In this document: positions 23,542 through 32,327 of the stretch, piece after piece
Layout: each line of letters begins with the position of its first letter
How positions within the stretch are numbered: position 1 is the first letter of the stretch
Source: Burkholderia sp. Nafp2/4-1b
GTDB taxonomy: Bacteria; Pseudomonadota; Gammaproteobacteria; Burkholderiales; Burkholderiaceae
Length of the DNA stretch: 64,000 nt
Reading direction: 5' to 3'
NCBI RefSeq assembly: GCF_003635165.1
Contig: NZ_ML058647.1
Span: 1 to 64,000 of the forward strand
Program-made: the position numbers and the translations under genes
Notes under the pieces: generated by a model
Database searches by the model: none
What the model was told of the DNA's origin: nothing
Seen by the model: the letters and a program-made list of their open reading frames with translations, nothing else

Positions 23542-25440
23542 ATGGCACACGAAACGATGAGCTTTCAGGCAGAGGTCAAGCAACTCCTCCACCTGATGAT
23601 TCATTCGCTCTACAGCAACAAGGAAATCTTCCTGCGCGAACTGGTGTCGAACGCGTCCGACGCGGCCGACAAGCTGCGTTTCGAAGCGCTCGCGGACAAC
23701 GCGCTGTACGAGAACGATCCGAACCTGCGCATCCGTATCGCCTTCGACAAGGCCGCACGCACGATCACGATCGAAGACAACGGGATCGGCATGAGCCGCG
23801 ACGAGGCGATCGCGAACCTCGGCACGATCGCGCGCTCGGGCACCAAGGAATTCTTCACGAAGCTGTCCGGCGACCAGCAGAAGGACGCGGCGCTGATCGG
23901 CCAGTTCGGCGTGGGCTTCTACTCGGGCTTCATCGTTGCCGACAAGATCACCGTCGAGACGCGCCGCGCCGGCTTGCCGGCGAACGAAGCCGTGCGCTGG
24001 GAAAGCGCGGGCGAGGGCGATTTCACGATCGACGGGATCGAACGCGCGCAGCGCGGCACGAAGATCACGCTGCACCTGCGTGAAGGCGAGGACGACCTGC
24101 TGTCGTCGCACCGCCTGAAGTCGATCATCCAGAAGTATTCCGATCACATCGCGCTGCCGATCCTGATGCAGAAGGAAGAGTGGGATCAGGAAAAGGGCGA
24201 GATGGTCCTGAAGGACGAGGACGAGACCGTCAACCAGGCGAGCGCGCTGTGGACGCGTTCGAAGAGCGACATCAGCGACGAGCAGTACACGCAGTTCTAC
24301 CAGCACATCGCGCACGACCACCAGGATCCGCTCACGTGGACCCACAACCGCGTCGAAGGCCGCAGCGAATACACGCAGCTGCTGTTCGTGCCGGCGCACG
24401 CGCCGTTCGACCTGTGGAACCGCGACTACCGCGGCGGCCTGAAGCTGTACGTGAAGCGCGTGTTCATCATGGACGACGCCGAGCAGTTGCTGCCGCAATA
24501 CCTGCGCTTCGTGAAGGGTGTCGTCGATTCGGCCGACCTGCCGCTGAACGTGTCGCGTGAAATCCTGCAGGAAAGCCGCGACGTGAAGGCAATTCGCGAA
24601 GGCGTGACGAAGCGCGCGCTGTCGATGCTCGAGGAGCTCGCGAACGCGGAAGACGATGCCGGCAAGGAGAAGTACAAGACGTTCTGGAACGCGTTCGGCC
24701 AGGTGCTGAAGGAAGGCCTCGGCGAGGATCACGCGAACCGCGAGCGCATCGCGAAGCTGCTGCGTTTCGCATCGACGCATGGCGACACCGATGCGCAGGA
24801 CGTGTCGCTCGCCGACTACGTGTCGCGCATGAAGCCCGAGCAGAGCAAGATCTACTACGTGACCGCCGATACGTGGCGGGCCGCGAAGAACAGCCCGCAT
24901 CTCGAAGTGTTCCGCAAGAAGGGCGTCGAGGTGCTGCTGCTGACCGATCGCGTCGACGAATGGATGCTGTCGTTCCTGCATGAATTCGACGGCAAGCCGC
25001 TCGCGAGCGTGGCGCGCGGCGATCTCGACCTCGGTGAGCTGAACGACGACGAAAAGAAGGCGCAGGAGCAGGCCGGCGAGGCGATCAAGCCGGTCGTCGA
25101 GAAGATGAAGGAAGCGCTCGGCGACAAGGTGAAGGAAGTGCGCGTCACGTTCCGCCTGACCGATTCGCCGTCGTGCCTCGTCGCGGACGACAACGACATG
25201 AGCGGCTACCTGCAGCGGATGCTGAAGGCGGCCGGCCAGAACGCGCCGGCGATGCAACCGATCCTCGAGATCAATCCCGAGCACGCGCTCGTGAAGCAAC
25301 TGAACGCCGACAGCGAAAACTTCGGCGACTGGTGCCATCTGCTGTTCGACCAGGCGTTGCTGGCCGAAGGCGGGATGCTCGACGATCCGGCGAGCTTCGT
25401 GAAGCGGACCAACGCGCTGCTGCTGTCGCGCGCCGCGTGA
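23542..25440 (+). CDS. htpG: Chaperone protein HtpG (Hsp90)
   Basis: A protein of 632 residues. The GHKL ATPase domain shows ELVSNASDAADKLRFEAL, EDNGIGMSRDEA, GTIARSGTKEF and GQFGVGFYSGF. The middle domain contains the catalytic-loop Arg region PLNVSREILQ. The C-terminal dimerisation domain ends in LLLSRAA. A cytosolic ATP-driven foldase. AGAGGAA precedes the ATG. Its stop overlaps a possible GTG start of ubiC. Confidence 0.97.
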   Translation: MAHETMSFQAEVKQLLHLMIHSLYSNKEIFLRELVSNASDAADKLRFEALADNALYENDPNLRIRIAFDKAARTITIEDNGIGMSRDEAIANLGTIARSGTKEFFTKLSGDQQKDAALIGQFGVGFYSGFIVADKITVETRRAGLPANEAVRWESAGEGDFTIDGIERAQRGTKITLHLREGEDDLLSSHRLKSIIQKYSDHIALPILMQKEEWDQEKGEMVLKDEDETVNQASALWTRSKSDISDEQYTQFYQHIAHDHQDPLTWTHNRVEGRSEYTQLLFVPAHAPFDLWNRDYRGGLKLYVKRVFIMDDAEQLLPQYLRFVKGVVDSADLPLNVSREILQESRDVKAIREGVTKRALSMLEELANAEDDAGKEKYKTFWNAFGQVLKEGLGEDHANRERIAKLLRFASTHGDTDAQDVSLADYVSRMKPEQSKIYYVTADTWRAAKNSPHLEVFRKKGVEVLLLTDRVDEWMLSFLHEFDGKPLASVARGDLDLGELNDDEKKAQEQAGEAIKPVVEKMKEALGDKVKEVRVTFRLTDSPSCLVADDNDMSGYLQRMLKAAGQNAPAMQPILEINPEHALVKQLNADSENFGDWCHLLFDQALLAEGGMLDDPASFVKRTNALLLSRAA

Positions 25441-25448
25441 ACTCGCGA

Positions 25449-26045
25449 ATGCGATTCGACGGCGCACAGGCGGGCTGGCGCGCAACGCCCCGGCCCGGCT
25501 GCACGCTCGACCAGCGCGACTGGCTCACGCGCGGCGGTTCGCTGACCGCGCACCTCGCGCGGCTCGGCAGCGTGAAGGTGCGCGTGACGCGCGAGGCCGT
25601 CGACTGTCCGTGGTTCGACGAACCGGACGCCCTCGCCAGTGCGCCGCGCGCGCCGATGTGGGTGCGCGAGGTGATCCTGTCGGTCGACGGCACGCCGTAC
25701 GTCGCCGCGCACAGCATCGCGCCGCTTGCGGCCAGCAAGGGCGTCTGGCAGGCGATGCGGCGGTTGCGCACGCGACCGCTCGCGGAACTGTTGTACAGCG
25801 ATCCGCAGGTCGAGCGCTCGGCGCTCGTCAGCCGGCGCGTGATCGCCGGTCATCCGCTGTACACGCTCGCGACCCATGCGTTGCAGGGCGCGCGGGCGCC
25901 GCATGCGTTCGCCGCACGGCGCTCGGTGTTTCAGCGGCACGGCAAGCCGTTGATGGTCACCGAGTGCATGCTGCCGGCGCTGTGGCGTCATCTCGATGCG
26001 TACGGCGACGGGCCGCGATCCGCCGGGCCGCACGGAGAAGGGTGA
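25449..26045 (+). CDS. ubiC: Chorismate pyruvate-lyase
   Basis: A protein of 198 residues from ATG 25449 (a GTG at 25437 overlaps the htpG stop and is an alternative). UbiC family features are DWLTRGGSLTAHL, VWVREVILSVDG-type segments (here MWVREVILSVDGTPYVAAHS), the internal PLAELLYSDPQVERS, and the C-terminal TECMLPALW with the conserved Glu. It splits chorismate into 4-hydroxybenzoate and pyruvate, the first step of ubiquinone synthesis. The stop overlaps the next ATG (TGATG), so the glycosylase gene is coupled. Confidence 0.9.
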   Translation: MRFDGAQAGWRATPRPGCTLDQRDWLTRGGSLTAHLARLGSVKVRVTREAVDCPWFDEPDALASAPRAPMWVREVILSVDGTPYVAAHSIAPLAASKGVWQAMRRLRTRPLAELLYSDPQVERSALVSRRVIAGHPLYTLATHALQGARAPHAFAARRSVFQRHGKPLMVTECMLPALWRHLDAYGDGPRSAGPHGEG

Positions 26046-26521
26046 TGCTGCAAGGCTTTCCGCCGGTCGCCGGGCCGAATACGCATACGATGATTCTCGG
26101 CAGCTTTCCCGGCGAGGCGTCGCTCGACGCCGCGCAGTATTACGCGCATCCGCGCAATCAGTTCTGGCGGTTGTTGGGCGCGGTGCTCGGCGAGCCGGGG
26201 CTGCATGAGCTCGCGTATGACGTGCGGCTCGAACGCGTGCTTGCGCATGGCATCGGTATCTGGGATGTGCTCGATGCGTGCCATCGCAAAGGCAGTCTCG
26301 ATTCGGCCATTCGGAATGCGAAGCCGAACGACTTCGCGTCGTTGCGCGAGCATGCGCCGTTGCTGAAGAAGGTGTGTTTCAACGGCAAGACGGCGGGGCG
26401 GTTTGCTGAAGTGATCGGCGCCGCCGGTTACGAAACGCTCGTTCTGCCGTCTTCGAGCCCAGCGAATGCGATGCTGTCGTTCGAGCAGAAGCTGGAGCTT
26501 TGGCGCCGCATCAGTCTTTGA
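26045..26521 (+). CDS. Uracil-DNA-glycosylase-superfamily DNA glycosylase (DNA-deoxyinosine type)
   Basis: A protein of 158 residues with the small UDG-like fold: MILGSFPGEASLDAAQYYAHPRNQFW (motif 1 GSFPG and the N-Q-F-W helix), VCFNGKTAGRF, and the C-terminal LPSSSPANAMLSF, which corresponds to motif 2. The PGE..YYAHPRNxFW pattern is that of hypoxanthine- or mismatch-specific members. It overlaps the ubiC stop. Remnants of a second, diverged copy lie at 27848-27889 and 30879-30998, so this gene borders an insertion site. Confidence 0.85.
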   Translation: MLQGFPPVAGPNTHTMILGSFPGEASLDAAQYYAHPRNQFWRLLGAVLGEPGLHELAYDVRLERVLAHGIGIWDVLDACHRKGSLDSAIRNAKPNDFASLREHAPLLKKVCFNGKTAGRFAEVIGAAGYETLVLPSSSPANAMLSFEQKLELWRRISL

Positions 26522-26529
26522 CCGGCAGG

Positions 26530-27615
26530 TCATCTGCCGCTTTCTGCCTGGACAGAGTTCGAAGGCGTAGCTTGCCGGGCTTCCCATTCGCGTCGCGTCC
26601 TGGCCAACTCCTGCGCGAGCAATTCCTCGTCTGGAAGGACCATGTGATATTCGGCGGCGAGCACCTTGTTCGATAACCCCTCGAGAGCGTATCGCGCAAT
26701 CGCGGCATTGGTCCGAGCACAAAGTATGAGCCCGACCGGCGGATTTTCGCCCGGGAGCGTCCAGTGCTCTTTCGCATAGTTGCAGTACATATGCATCTGG
26801 CCGACGTCGGCATGATTCAATTCAGTTAGCTTGAGGTCGATGATGACGAGGCATCGCAAACGCCGGTGAAAGAAGAGCAGGTCCACGCGAAACCAACTGT
26901 CGCCGATGCGCAGTCTTCGCTGTCGGCCCACGAACGTGAAGTCGCCACCGAGTTCGAGCAGGAAATCTTCAAGCCGGTGGGTCAACGCCTCCTCAGGCGT
27001 CATTGCATCGGAGCTATGCGCGATGCCACCCTCATCGAGCATCGCGCGCTTGTTTTTGGATGCCAGTGCCCGAGTGTAGAACTGGCTGCCGATCTGCCTG
27101 TCAAGCTGGCGCACGCTCCAGCCGCCGCGCAACGCCTCGGCTTCGTAAAAGCTGCGCTCTTCGCGCGAACGCGTGCGCCGGATCAGGTGGGCATAGTGCG
27201 TCCAGGAAAGCGGAAAACTCTCAGTCAGTTCCTGGAGCGAAAAATTCCGAGTCGGTGATACGGATTTTGTTGCCGGATCCGTTGCCGCAGATTTCCGAAT
27301 CGGTGATTCGGAAATCGTGGTCGGAGAATAGCTCTGGTAGAACAGTCGCATCAGCTCCAGATTGTCGACCCCGAAGCCGCGCCCGAATCGTCTGGTCAGG
27401 TCCGCAGACAATCGGTGCAGGAGCGCGTGCCCATACGCCGCGCGAGCCTCGCCGCCTTGCTCGGATTCGACGATGCGACGGCCGATTTGCCAGTAAGTCG
27501 CCGTCATCAGGGCATTGATGCTGCGTGCCGCGGCCTGTCGACCGTGCTCGAGCATCGCGACTACGTCGCTGAGCGTTTTCCGATAGTCATCCTCGGGCAC
27601 TGTCACGTCGCTCAT
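26530..27615 (-). CDS. YhcG/DUF1016-type PD-(D/E)xK nuclease protein
   Basis: A protein of 361 residues. The N-terminal DUF1016 helical domain (INALMTATYWQIGRRIVE, LMRLFYQSY) is followed by a variable insert (about 108-130) and the nuclease-like C-terminal domain with FRVDLLFFHRRLRCLVIIDLKL (acidic D...D-x-K residues) and QMHMYCNYAKEHWTLPGENPPVGLILC. YhcG proteins are found with mobile elements and defence genes; nuclease activity of this one is untested. AAGGAG lies ten bases before ATG 27615. It starts an accessory insertion beside the glycosylase gene. Confidence 0.8.
   Translation of the reverse strand: MSDVTVPEDDYRKTLSDVVAMLEHGRQAAARSINALMTATYWQIGRRIVESEQGGEARAAYGHALLHRLSADLTRRFGRGFGVDNLELMRLFYQSYSPTTISESPIRKSAATDPATKSVSPTRNFSLQELTESFPLSWTHYAHLIRRTRSREERSFYEAEALRGGWSVRQLDRQIGSQFYTRALASKNKRAMLDEGGIAHSSDAMTPEEALTHRLEDFLLELGGDFTFVGRQRRLRIGDSWFRVDLLFFHRRLRCLVIIDLKLTELNHADVGQMHMYCNYAKEHWTLPGENPPVGLILCARTNAAIARYALEGLSNKVLAAEYHMVLPDEELLAQELARTRREWEARQATPSNSVQAESGR
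27241..27315. repeat. Two related palindromes inside the yhcG-like gene
   Basis: Perfect 11-bp arms ATTTCCGAATC-GGT-GATTCGGAAAT (27291-27315) are preceded by an imperfect copy with the same GGT centre (27242-27268). They encode the variable insert between the two protein domains. They look like a short palindromic unit inserted twice in frame. Confidence 0.6.
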
Positions 27616-27847
27616 AGCACCATCGCTCCTTATCACTTGTCATCGTTGAACGTCTTGCCCTTCGGGAGGCCGACCCGTATGCAAGTTCAGGGTTTCGCCG
27701 ACAGATGAGAGACGCAGGCATGTTCCGAAGTGTAATTCGTTTGAAAGCATGCTCGTCAAGAGCAACAGCGGCAAAACCCTGGAGTCGATGGTCGAAGTCG
27801 GCGGGACTGAGGTAGGTGTCAAATCAGCCAGAACCTCAACCCGTTCG

Positions 27848-27889
27848 AATGATTTCGATGCGCTGCGCGAGCATGCACCATCGCTGAAG
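27848..27889 (+). pseudogene. Glycosylase gene remnant 1
   Basis: Forty-two bases translate as NDFDALREHAPSLK, against NDFASLREHAPLLK (residues 95-108) of the intact glycosylase at 26045-26521. The flanks are unrelated. The stop codon of the phosphatase gene lies eight bases further on. The rest of this 260-base gap shows no gene. Confidence 0.55.
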
Positions 27890-27896
27890 CGCGAAG

Positions 27897-29699
27897 CTAG
27901 AAACGCTCGACGCGTACCTCGACCGAATCCCTGTGCACGGTCAGCCGCGTGCGGTCGAGCAGGGCATCCGCGGGTGCGGTGCCGTCCGGGTTCAGCGGCT
28001 TCACTTTGTTGAACACCACGGAAATACGCTCCGGCGTGACGGTGACCGACGCGTAACCCTGTGCGTCGTGATCGGCGTGGCACAGATCGGGGTTGTTCGT
28101 CATCAGGAAGGTGTCGAGTTTGGCTGGGGTGGCGGCCAGCGACGCAAGCGGCGTGCCGCTCCATGCGGCCTTCAGGTAGGAATAGAAGGACGCGCTGCTG
28201 ATGCCTGCGCAGACGAAATCGACGGCCACGGGCGTACCTATTGCAGGGTCGGGGTCGTCCCGCACGACGCCACACTGAAACGCATGGAGATCCCCGCTGA
28301 TCGCGACGACGTTGCGGATCCCCTGCTCGTTCAGGTATGAGAGCAGTTCGTGTTTATGCGCCGGATAGCCATCCCATGCGTCGCAATCGACCACGAGGCG
28401 TGCTGCCGGTGTCTTCGGCGCGCCTGGCATCACGGCCCACAGACGGTTCAACATCACCTCGTTGCCCCATACCTTCCAGGTCGCAGGCGAACCCTTCATC
28501 GTGGCCTTCCACCATTGCGTCTGCTCCGGGCCGAGCATCGACGGCGGGCGACCAAGTTGCTCGGTATCCCGCGCCTCGTAGCGCTGCAGCACATCCTGCT
28601 TGACGAAGTAGCGCGAGCCGGCTGCGTCATCGCCATTGACCGGGTCGTGCCCGTGTGCGCGCGCAGCCGCCGCCTCGCTGACGACATGGTCGTCGCGATA
28701 CAGTCGCTCGTCCGTCATCACGAGATGCATCAGCAGGCCGAAGCGAAATTCGCGATAGATGCGAATGTTGGTGTACGACGGATTGTCCGGTTCGAACCGC
28801 ACGTCGCTCCAGTCCACCGGCATGTACTCCGCCCACGCACGACTGGCGTTGCGGCGGCGCTGCGTCTCCTGCCTTTCCTCGTTGGTGTAGACCTGATGAT
28901 CCTGCCAGCAGTCGTCGGAAAATTCGTGGTCGTCCCATATCGCGATCATCGGCAGGCGCTGGTGCAGCGTCTGCAAGCGCGGGTCGGTGCGATAGGTGCG
29001 ATAGAGCGTCCGATAGTCTTCGAGCGTCTCAGCGTACACGCTGCCATCGGCGAGAGGCTTTCCGTGTGGCAGGCGCAGCGGAGGATGCGCCGCCTCGACC
29101 GCGCCGGGTCTCGAAGCACCGACCGTTTCATAGATGTAATCGCCCACATGCACGACAAAATCGAGATCTCTTTCGGCGGCCAGCAGGCTCATGGCTTGCC
29201 AGTGGTTGATGCTCCAGTCCTGGCAGGTGAGCCATGCGAAGCGAACGCGGTTGTTGGCGTCGTTTGCATCCGGAGCCGTGCGCGCGACGCCGGTGGCACT
29301 CACGTCGTCGCCGGCGACGAACCGGTAGTGGTACGTGATATTCGGTGAGAGCGCCGTTACTTTCGCGCGCACGGTGAAATCATAGGTGGCGCGTGCGCGC
29401 AACGGCACGCTGGCGACGAGCGCCGAGAAATCGGGCCGCGTCGATACTTCGAGCCGTAACGGTACCGTGGGTGCGACGCGTTTTGCGCGGTGCCGCGCGG
29501 TTTCAATGACCGGTACGCATCGCGTCCAGAATACGATGGAGCGATCGCGCGGATCACCGCTCGCGACGCCCTGCGGGAACCGATACCGGCCTTTGCGCAC
29601 TGGTCTGGCAGACCGGGCCGATCGCGGAACACCCAGCGTACCGGCGGCTGCCGCAATCGTGAAAAAGGTCGACGACTTGAGGAAATGGCGGCGATCCAT
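27897..29699 (-). CDS. phoD: Tat-exported PhoD-family alkaline phosphatase
   Basis: A protein of 600 residues. It starts MDRRHFLKSSTFF, a twin-arginine signal, then a hydrophobic stretch. The PhoD-like N-terminal domain has FPQGVASGDPRDRSIVFWTR. The metallophosphatase core has VHVGDYIYE, IWDDHEFSDDCW (metal ligands D-H-E/D-D) and SGDLHAFQ. PhoD enzymes are calcium/iron phosphodiesterase-phosphatases in the periplasm. GGGAGG precedes ATG 29699; the open frame extends upstream but would hide the Tat signal. It lies between two glycosylase remnants, so it was probably acquired. Confidence 0.9.
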   Translation of the reverse strand: MDRRHFLKSSTFFTIAAAAGTLGVPRSARSARPVRKGRYRFPQGVASGDPRDRSIVFWTRCVPVIETARHRAKRVAPTVPLRLEVSTRPDFSALVASVPLRARATYDFTVRAKVTALSPNITYHYRFVAGDDVSATGVARTAPDANDANNRVRFAWLTCQDWSINHWQAMSLLAAERDLDFVVHVGDYIYETVGASRPGAVEAAHPPLRLPHGKPLADGSVYAETLEDYRTLYRTYRTDPRLQTLHQRLPMIAIWDDHEFSDDCWQDHQVYTNEERQETQRRRNASRAWAEYMPVDWSDVRFEPDNPSYTNIRIYREFRFGLLMHLVMTDERLYRDDHVVSEAAAARAHGHDPVNGDDAAGSRYFVKQDVLQRYEARDTEQLGRPPSMLGPEQTQWWKATMKGSPATWKVWGNEVMLNRLWAVMPGAPKTPAARLVVDCDAWDGYPAHKHELLSYLNEQGIRNVVAISGDLHAFQCGVVRDDPDPAIGTPVAVDFVCAGISSASFYSYLKAAWSGTPLASLAATPAKLDTFLMTNNPDLCHADHDAQGYASVTVTPERISVVFNKVKPLNPDGTAPADALLDRTRLTVHRDSVEVRVERF

Positions 29700-30000
29700 C
29701 GATCCTCCCGATCGACATACCATGGATGCCACGAGAGGCGCGTCGCGATGCAGCAGTACGCGATCGCGTCTCTCGCTCTGCAATCTTGCCTCCCGCCGCC
29801 GGTCACGAGCGGGCGAATAGTCAAGTTACGACACTACCTCGAAGATCTGCTCGCGAAAAGCCGTTACCCATTCCGTTTCAATGCCGTGAGCCTCGCAGGG
29901 TTGCCCTCGTATTCGGCCGCATTGCAAGACGTCGCAGGGCGGGAGCGGCAACAGGACAAACCGAACCTGATGCGACTGCGCCGCAACTCGACTCTACCGG
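29700..30000. other. Gene-free stretch between the phosphatase and the unknown gene
   Basis: Three hundred bases of lower GC content than the surroundings. No supported open frame, RNA gene or terminator. The left end carries the upstream region of the phosphatase gene. Confidence 0.5.
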
Positions 30001-30804
30001 TCAGGGCTTCGCGTCGCCTTGCCTGATGCCCGTGGCCGAGGCCATGCGACTTTGTGCAGCGACGAGTTGATCATCGGTGGTTGCCACCAGCCACAGACGT
30101 GCCTGCTTCTCGATCTGGCGGTTGTGGTCCTTCAACGGCCCCATCGCGGCAGCGGCCTTCCAGACCACCGGGCCGATTCGGCTACTCCTGCCCGACGGCG
30201 CGCCTACCAGCAGGCAGTAAGGCCCGAGCGGAAGCGATACGTACGGAAGTGCCGGACTGGCGGTCACGCGCCAGTCGATGAAGGGTGTGTCGCAGATCAG
30301 CAGCGGCGTGGGCAAGCCGTAGAGCACACTGAAATCGTACAACGCCAGCTGCTCTCGCATGCCGACGTAAGTTCGCCGGATGTCGTCGACAACCGCCGCG
30401 CGGATCTCGTCCTCGAACATCGGTTCCTGCGCGTAGCGGGCCAATGCGTTTCGAGCCTCCCATTGATACGCGCTGAACAGGCCGATCTCCACGCAATCCT
30501 GCACTGCGCGCTGAACCTCCGCGACAGAACCGGCTTCCCCGGGCGTGCCCAACTGCGCAGCCCGCAGAAAGCGCGCGAGTCCCGCCTCATGGATCGCAGG
30601 GCCCTCCGCGGATGCGTCGTCGTCAGCGTCCTTGCCCAGCGGCACGTAGGTATATTGCTCGGCAGCGAAATGCGACTTCTTGCCTTCGTCGAACTTGATT
30701 GCGCCGTCGACGCAGTCGAGATAGCGAGTCCCGATTCGACCGTGCTCCCAAACCCAGTTTTTCAGGAACGGACGGAGTGGATGGAGTCTGTCGTGATCGG
30801 CCAT
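30001..30804 (-). CDS. Uncharacterised protein, possibly DUF4238-like
   Basis: A protein of 267 residues, soluble, no signal peptide. The N-terminal RPFLKNWVWEHGRIGTRYLD and the later LLICDTPFIDWRV ... YVSLPLGPYCLLVGAP order (a 'ready-made' D-x-P segment followed by a P-L-x-P strand) resembles DUF4238 proteins, but I cannot confirm membership. Mid-region helices (about 85-150) are Ala/Glu-rich. It lies in the same inserted block as the phosphatase and is read in the same direction. Function not known. Confidence 0.55.
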   Translation of the reverse strand: MADHDRLHPLRPFLKNWVWEHGRIGTRYLDCVDGAIKFDEGKKSHFAAEQYTYVPLGKDADDDASAEGPAIHEAGLARFLRAAQLGTPGEAGSVAEVQRAVQDCVEIGLFSAYQWEARNALARYAQEPMFEDEIRAAVVDDIRRTYVGMREQLALYDFSVLYGLPTPLLICDTPFIDWRVTASPALPYVSLPLGPYCLLVGAPSGRSSRIGPVVWKAAAAMGPLKDHNRQIEKQARLWLVATTDDQLVAAQSRMASATGIRQGDAKP

Positions 30805-30878
30805 TGAACCTCCAAGTTTTCCCGGTATGGGTCATTCCAGCAACTCGCCGCACACTGCGCGCCGTCGCGGGGGCCCGC

Positions 30879-30998
30879 GCTGCCGACGTGGTCGGCGAGG
30901 CCGGGTACGACACGTTCGTGCTGCCTTGGTCGAGCCCGGCGAATGCGATGCTGTCGTTCGAGCGGAAGCTGGAACTCTGGCGTCGAATGATGCTTTGA
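30879..30998 (+). pseudogene. Glycosylase gene remnant 2 (3' end)
   Basis: The frame AADVVGEAGYDTFVLPWSSP and on to ELWRRMML-stop matches residues 121-158 of the intact glycosylase (AEVIGAAGYETLVLPSSSP ... ELWRRISL). Nucleotide identity is high but not complete, so it is an older or foreign copy, not a recent duplication. No upstream part is attached. Confidence 0.75.
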
Positions 30999-31060
30999 TC
31001 GAGCGGGCTGCCGGCAGCATGTGCGGCCAGCGCATCGAAGCGATCGGAACGACGCAGTCG

Positions 31061-31384
31061 TCACGCTGCAAATACGACTTCGATGTGCCCCTCGGCTTCC
31101 GACCGACGGTCGGGCCCGACGACAATCTGCACGTCGCGTCCGAGCTTCGCCAGACATTCGAGCATCTTCGTTTCGCTCACGCCGCGGAACTGCCCGCGCA
31201 GCATGTTCGACAGCTTCGGCTGAGGGATGCCGAGCAATCGTGCCGCGTGCTGCTGCGTCCAGTTGCGCGCCTTGATGATTTCCGCGATCTTCGCCGCGAG
31301 TTGGGCCTTCACCCGCATTTCATCGGCATCGCGCATGCCCAGATCAGCGTAGACGTTCCCGCTGCCCTGTTCGATTTCGATCAT
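31061..31384 (-). CDS. Xre-family antitoxin (HigA2-like)
   Basis: A protein of 107 residues. Residues about 35-75 form a helix-turn-helix (IIKARNWTQQHAARLLGIPQPKLSNMLRG), preceded by SGNVYADLGMRDADEMRVKAQLA, the N-terminus typical of this antitoxin branch. The C-terminus (LGRDVQIVVGP) is a strand that caps the dimer in relatives. It follows its toxin with a four-base overlap. The truncated frame at 2818-2994 is of the same family. Confidence 0.85.
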   Translation of the reverse strand: MIEIEQGSGNVYADLGMRDADEMRVKAQLAAKIAEIIKARNWTQQHAARLLGIPQPKLSNMLRGQFRGVSETKMLECLAKLGRDVQIVVGPDRRSEAEGHIEVVFAA

Positions 31385-31743
31385 CGCCTTTCTCCTTGTG
31401 CGTGTGCTTCGGCCGCTTTCAGGCGTTCGCGGACGAGGGCGCTGTCCGGCCTGGGTGTCGCGATGCCGCACGACGACTTCTTCTGGAAACAGTGCAGCAC
31501 GTAGACGCTGTTTCCAAGCTTCACCGTGTAGACCGCGCGGTACGTGCCGTTGTCTTCCGATTCCACGATCTCCAGCACGCCTGCCGATCCGAATCCCTTC
31601 AAGGGCTTGGCCTGATCGTGCTTGCGCCCCGTCTGCGCCAGATACAGCGCATAACCGAGCGTGTCCTGCACGGCTTCGGGCATTGCCTTCAAGTCCTTGC
31701 GCTCCGAGCCGAGCCAGTACAGCGGTTTGATGTATGGATCCAT
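31381..31743 (-). CDS. HigB-like toxin (phage-derived Gp49-like family)
   Basis: A protein of 120 residues beginning with KPLYWLGSERKDLKAMPEAV, the usual start of this family. It continues with KPLKGFGSAGVLEIVESEDNGTYRAVYTVKLGNSVYVLHCFQKKS. The basic end of the last strand (FQKKS) carries the expected RNA-contacting residues. Predicted ribosome-dependent mRNA interferase. The downstream antitoxin gene overlaps by four bases (ATGA type). Confidence 0.85.
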   Translation of the reverse strand: MDPYIKPLYWLGSERKDLKAMPEAVQDTLGYALYLAQTGRKHDQAKPLKGFGSAGVLEIVESEDNGTYRAVYTVKLGNSVYVLHCFQKKSSCGIATPRPDSALVRERLKAAEAHAQGERR

Positions 31744-31752
31744 CGATGAATT

Positions 31753-31770
31753 TATCCCTATTTGGGTATA
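31753..31770. promoter_or_regulatory. Operator candidate of the second toxin-antitoxin pair
   Basis: TATCCCTATTTGGGTATA, an inverted repeat with one bulged base (TATCCC / GGGTATA), lies 10 bases before the toxin start. It is AT-rich against a GC-rich background and overlaps a possible -10 region on the minus strand. Confidence 0.4.
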
Positions 31771-32058
31771 TTTTCAAGGGCCGCGGAGGAATTCGGCGCG
31801 GCCGATCGAATGCGGTGTCAGGAGCGGGGCAGCGGGCGGTGACCACCCACGGGCGGTGCCGGTTCAGCAGTCGGGTGCCGCCGACGGGAAACGCGATGCG
31901 AACGCTTGGCCGGGCGGCCGTTGCTTCACATTGTTGCGTCGCGTTGAGAGTCGAGACAATTCAGCCGTTCGACAGAGCGCTGTCGCGGCGTATCGAAAAC
32001 GGAAGGAAGGGCGTTGCTGACGAACCGCGACCGCATGGCTTGCGTGTCGCGTCGAGGC
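31771..32058. other. Gene-free stretch
   Basis: About 290 bases upstream of the second toxin gene and past the end of the small membrane protein gene. I see no supported gene, RNA or repeat here. Confidence 0.4.
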
Positions 32059-32313
32059 TCAATCGTCGTCGCCCCATCGCCAGCGGGGCTTCTCGCCCTT
32101 GAGCCAGCAAATGGCAGTCAGCAGTGCGACCAACACCACGACACAGGCGGCGTACGCCACCGGCGACCGATGCGGCGGAACGAGCCATCCACTCGCGATG
32201 ACTCCGATCGCGAACAGCAGCAGCACGACCCACCCCTGCCATGCGACCGGCAAACCCCATCCCCATCCATAGCGCTTCGCGGGAAACCAGAGCTTCTTGT
32301 CGTTCGAGGTCAT
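32059..32313 (-). CDS. Small two-helix membrane protein, unknown function
   Basis: A protein of 84 residues with two hydrophobic helices (GWVVLLLFAIGVIASGWLV and VAYAACVVVLVALLTAICWL) and a basic, Trp-rich C-terminus (KGEKPRWRWGDDD). No recognised domain. It lies between two toxin-antitoxin pairs, 14 bases past the stop of the ParE-like toxin gene, so it may share that transcript. Confidence 0.65.
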   Translation of the reverse strand: MTSNDKKLWFPAKRYGWGWGLPVAWQGWVVLLLFAIGVIASGWLVPPHRSPVAYAACVVVLVALLTAICWLKGEKPRWRWGDDD

Positions 32314-32327
32314 GTGATTCCTCGTCG

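Noticed and set aside
27242..27315. Start of a CRISPR array
   Set aside because: Only two palindromes, both inside a coding frame, with no further copies and no cas genes.
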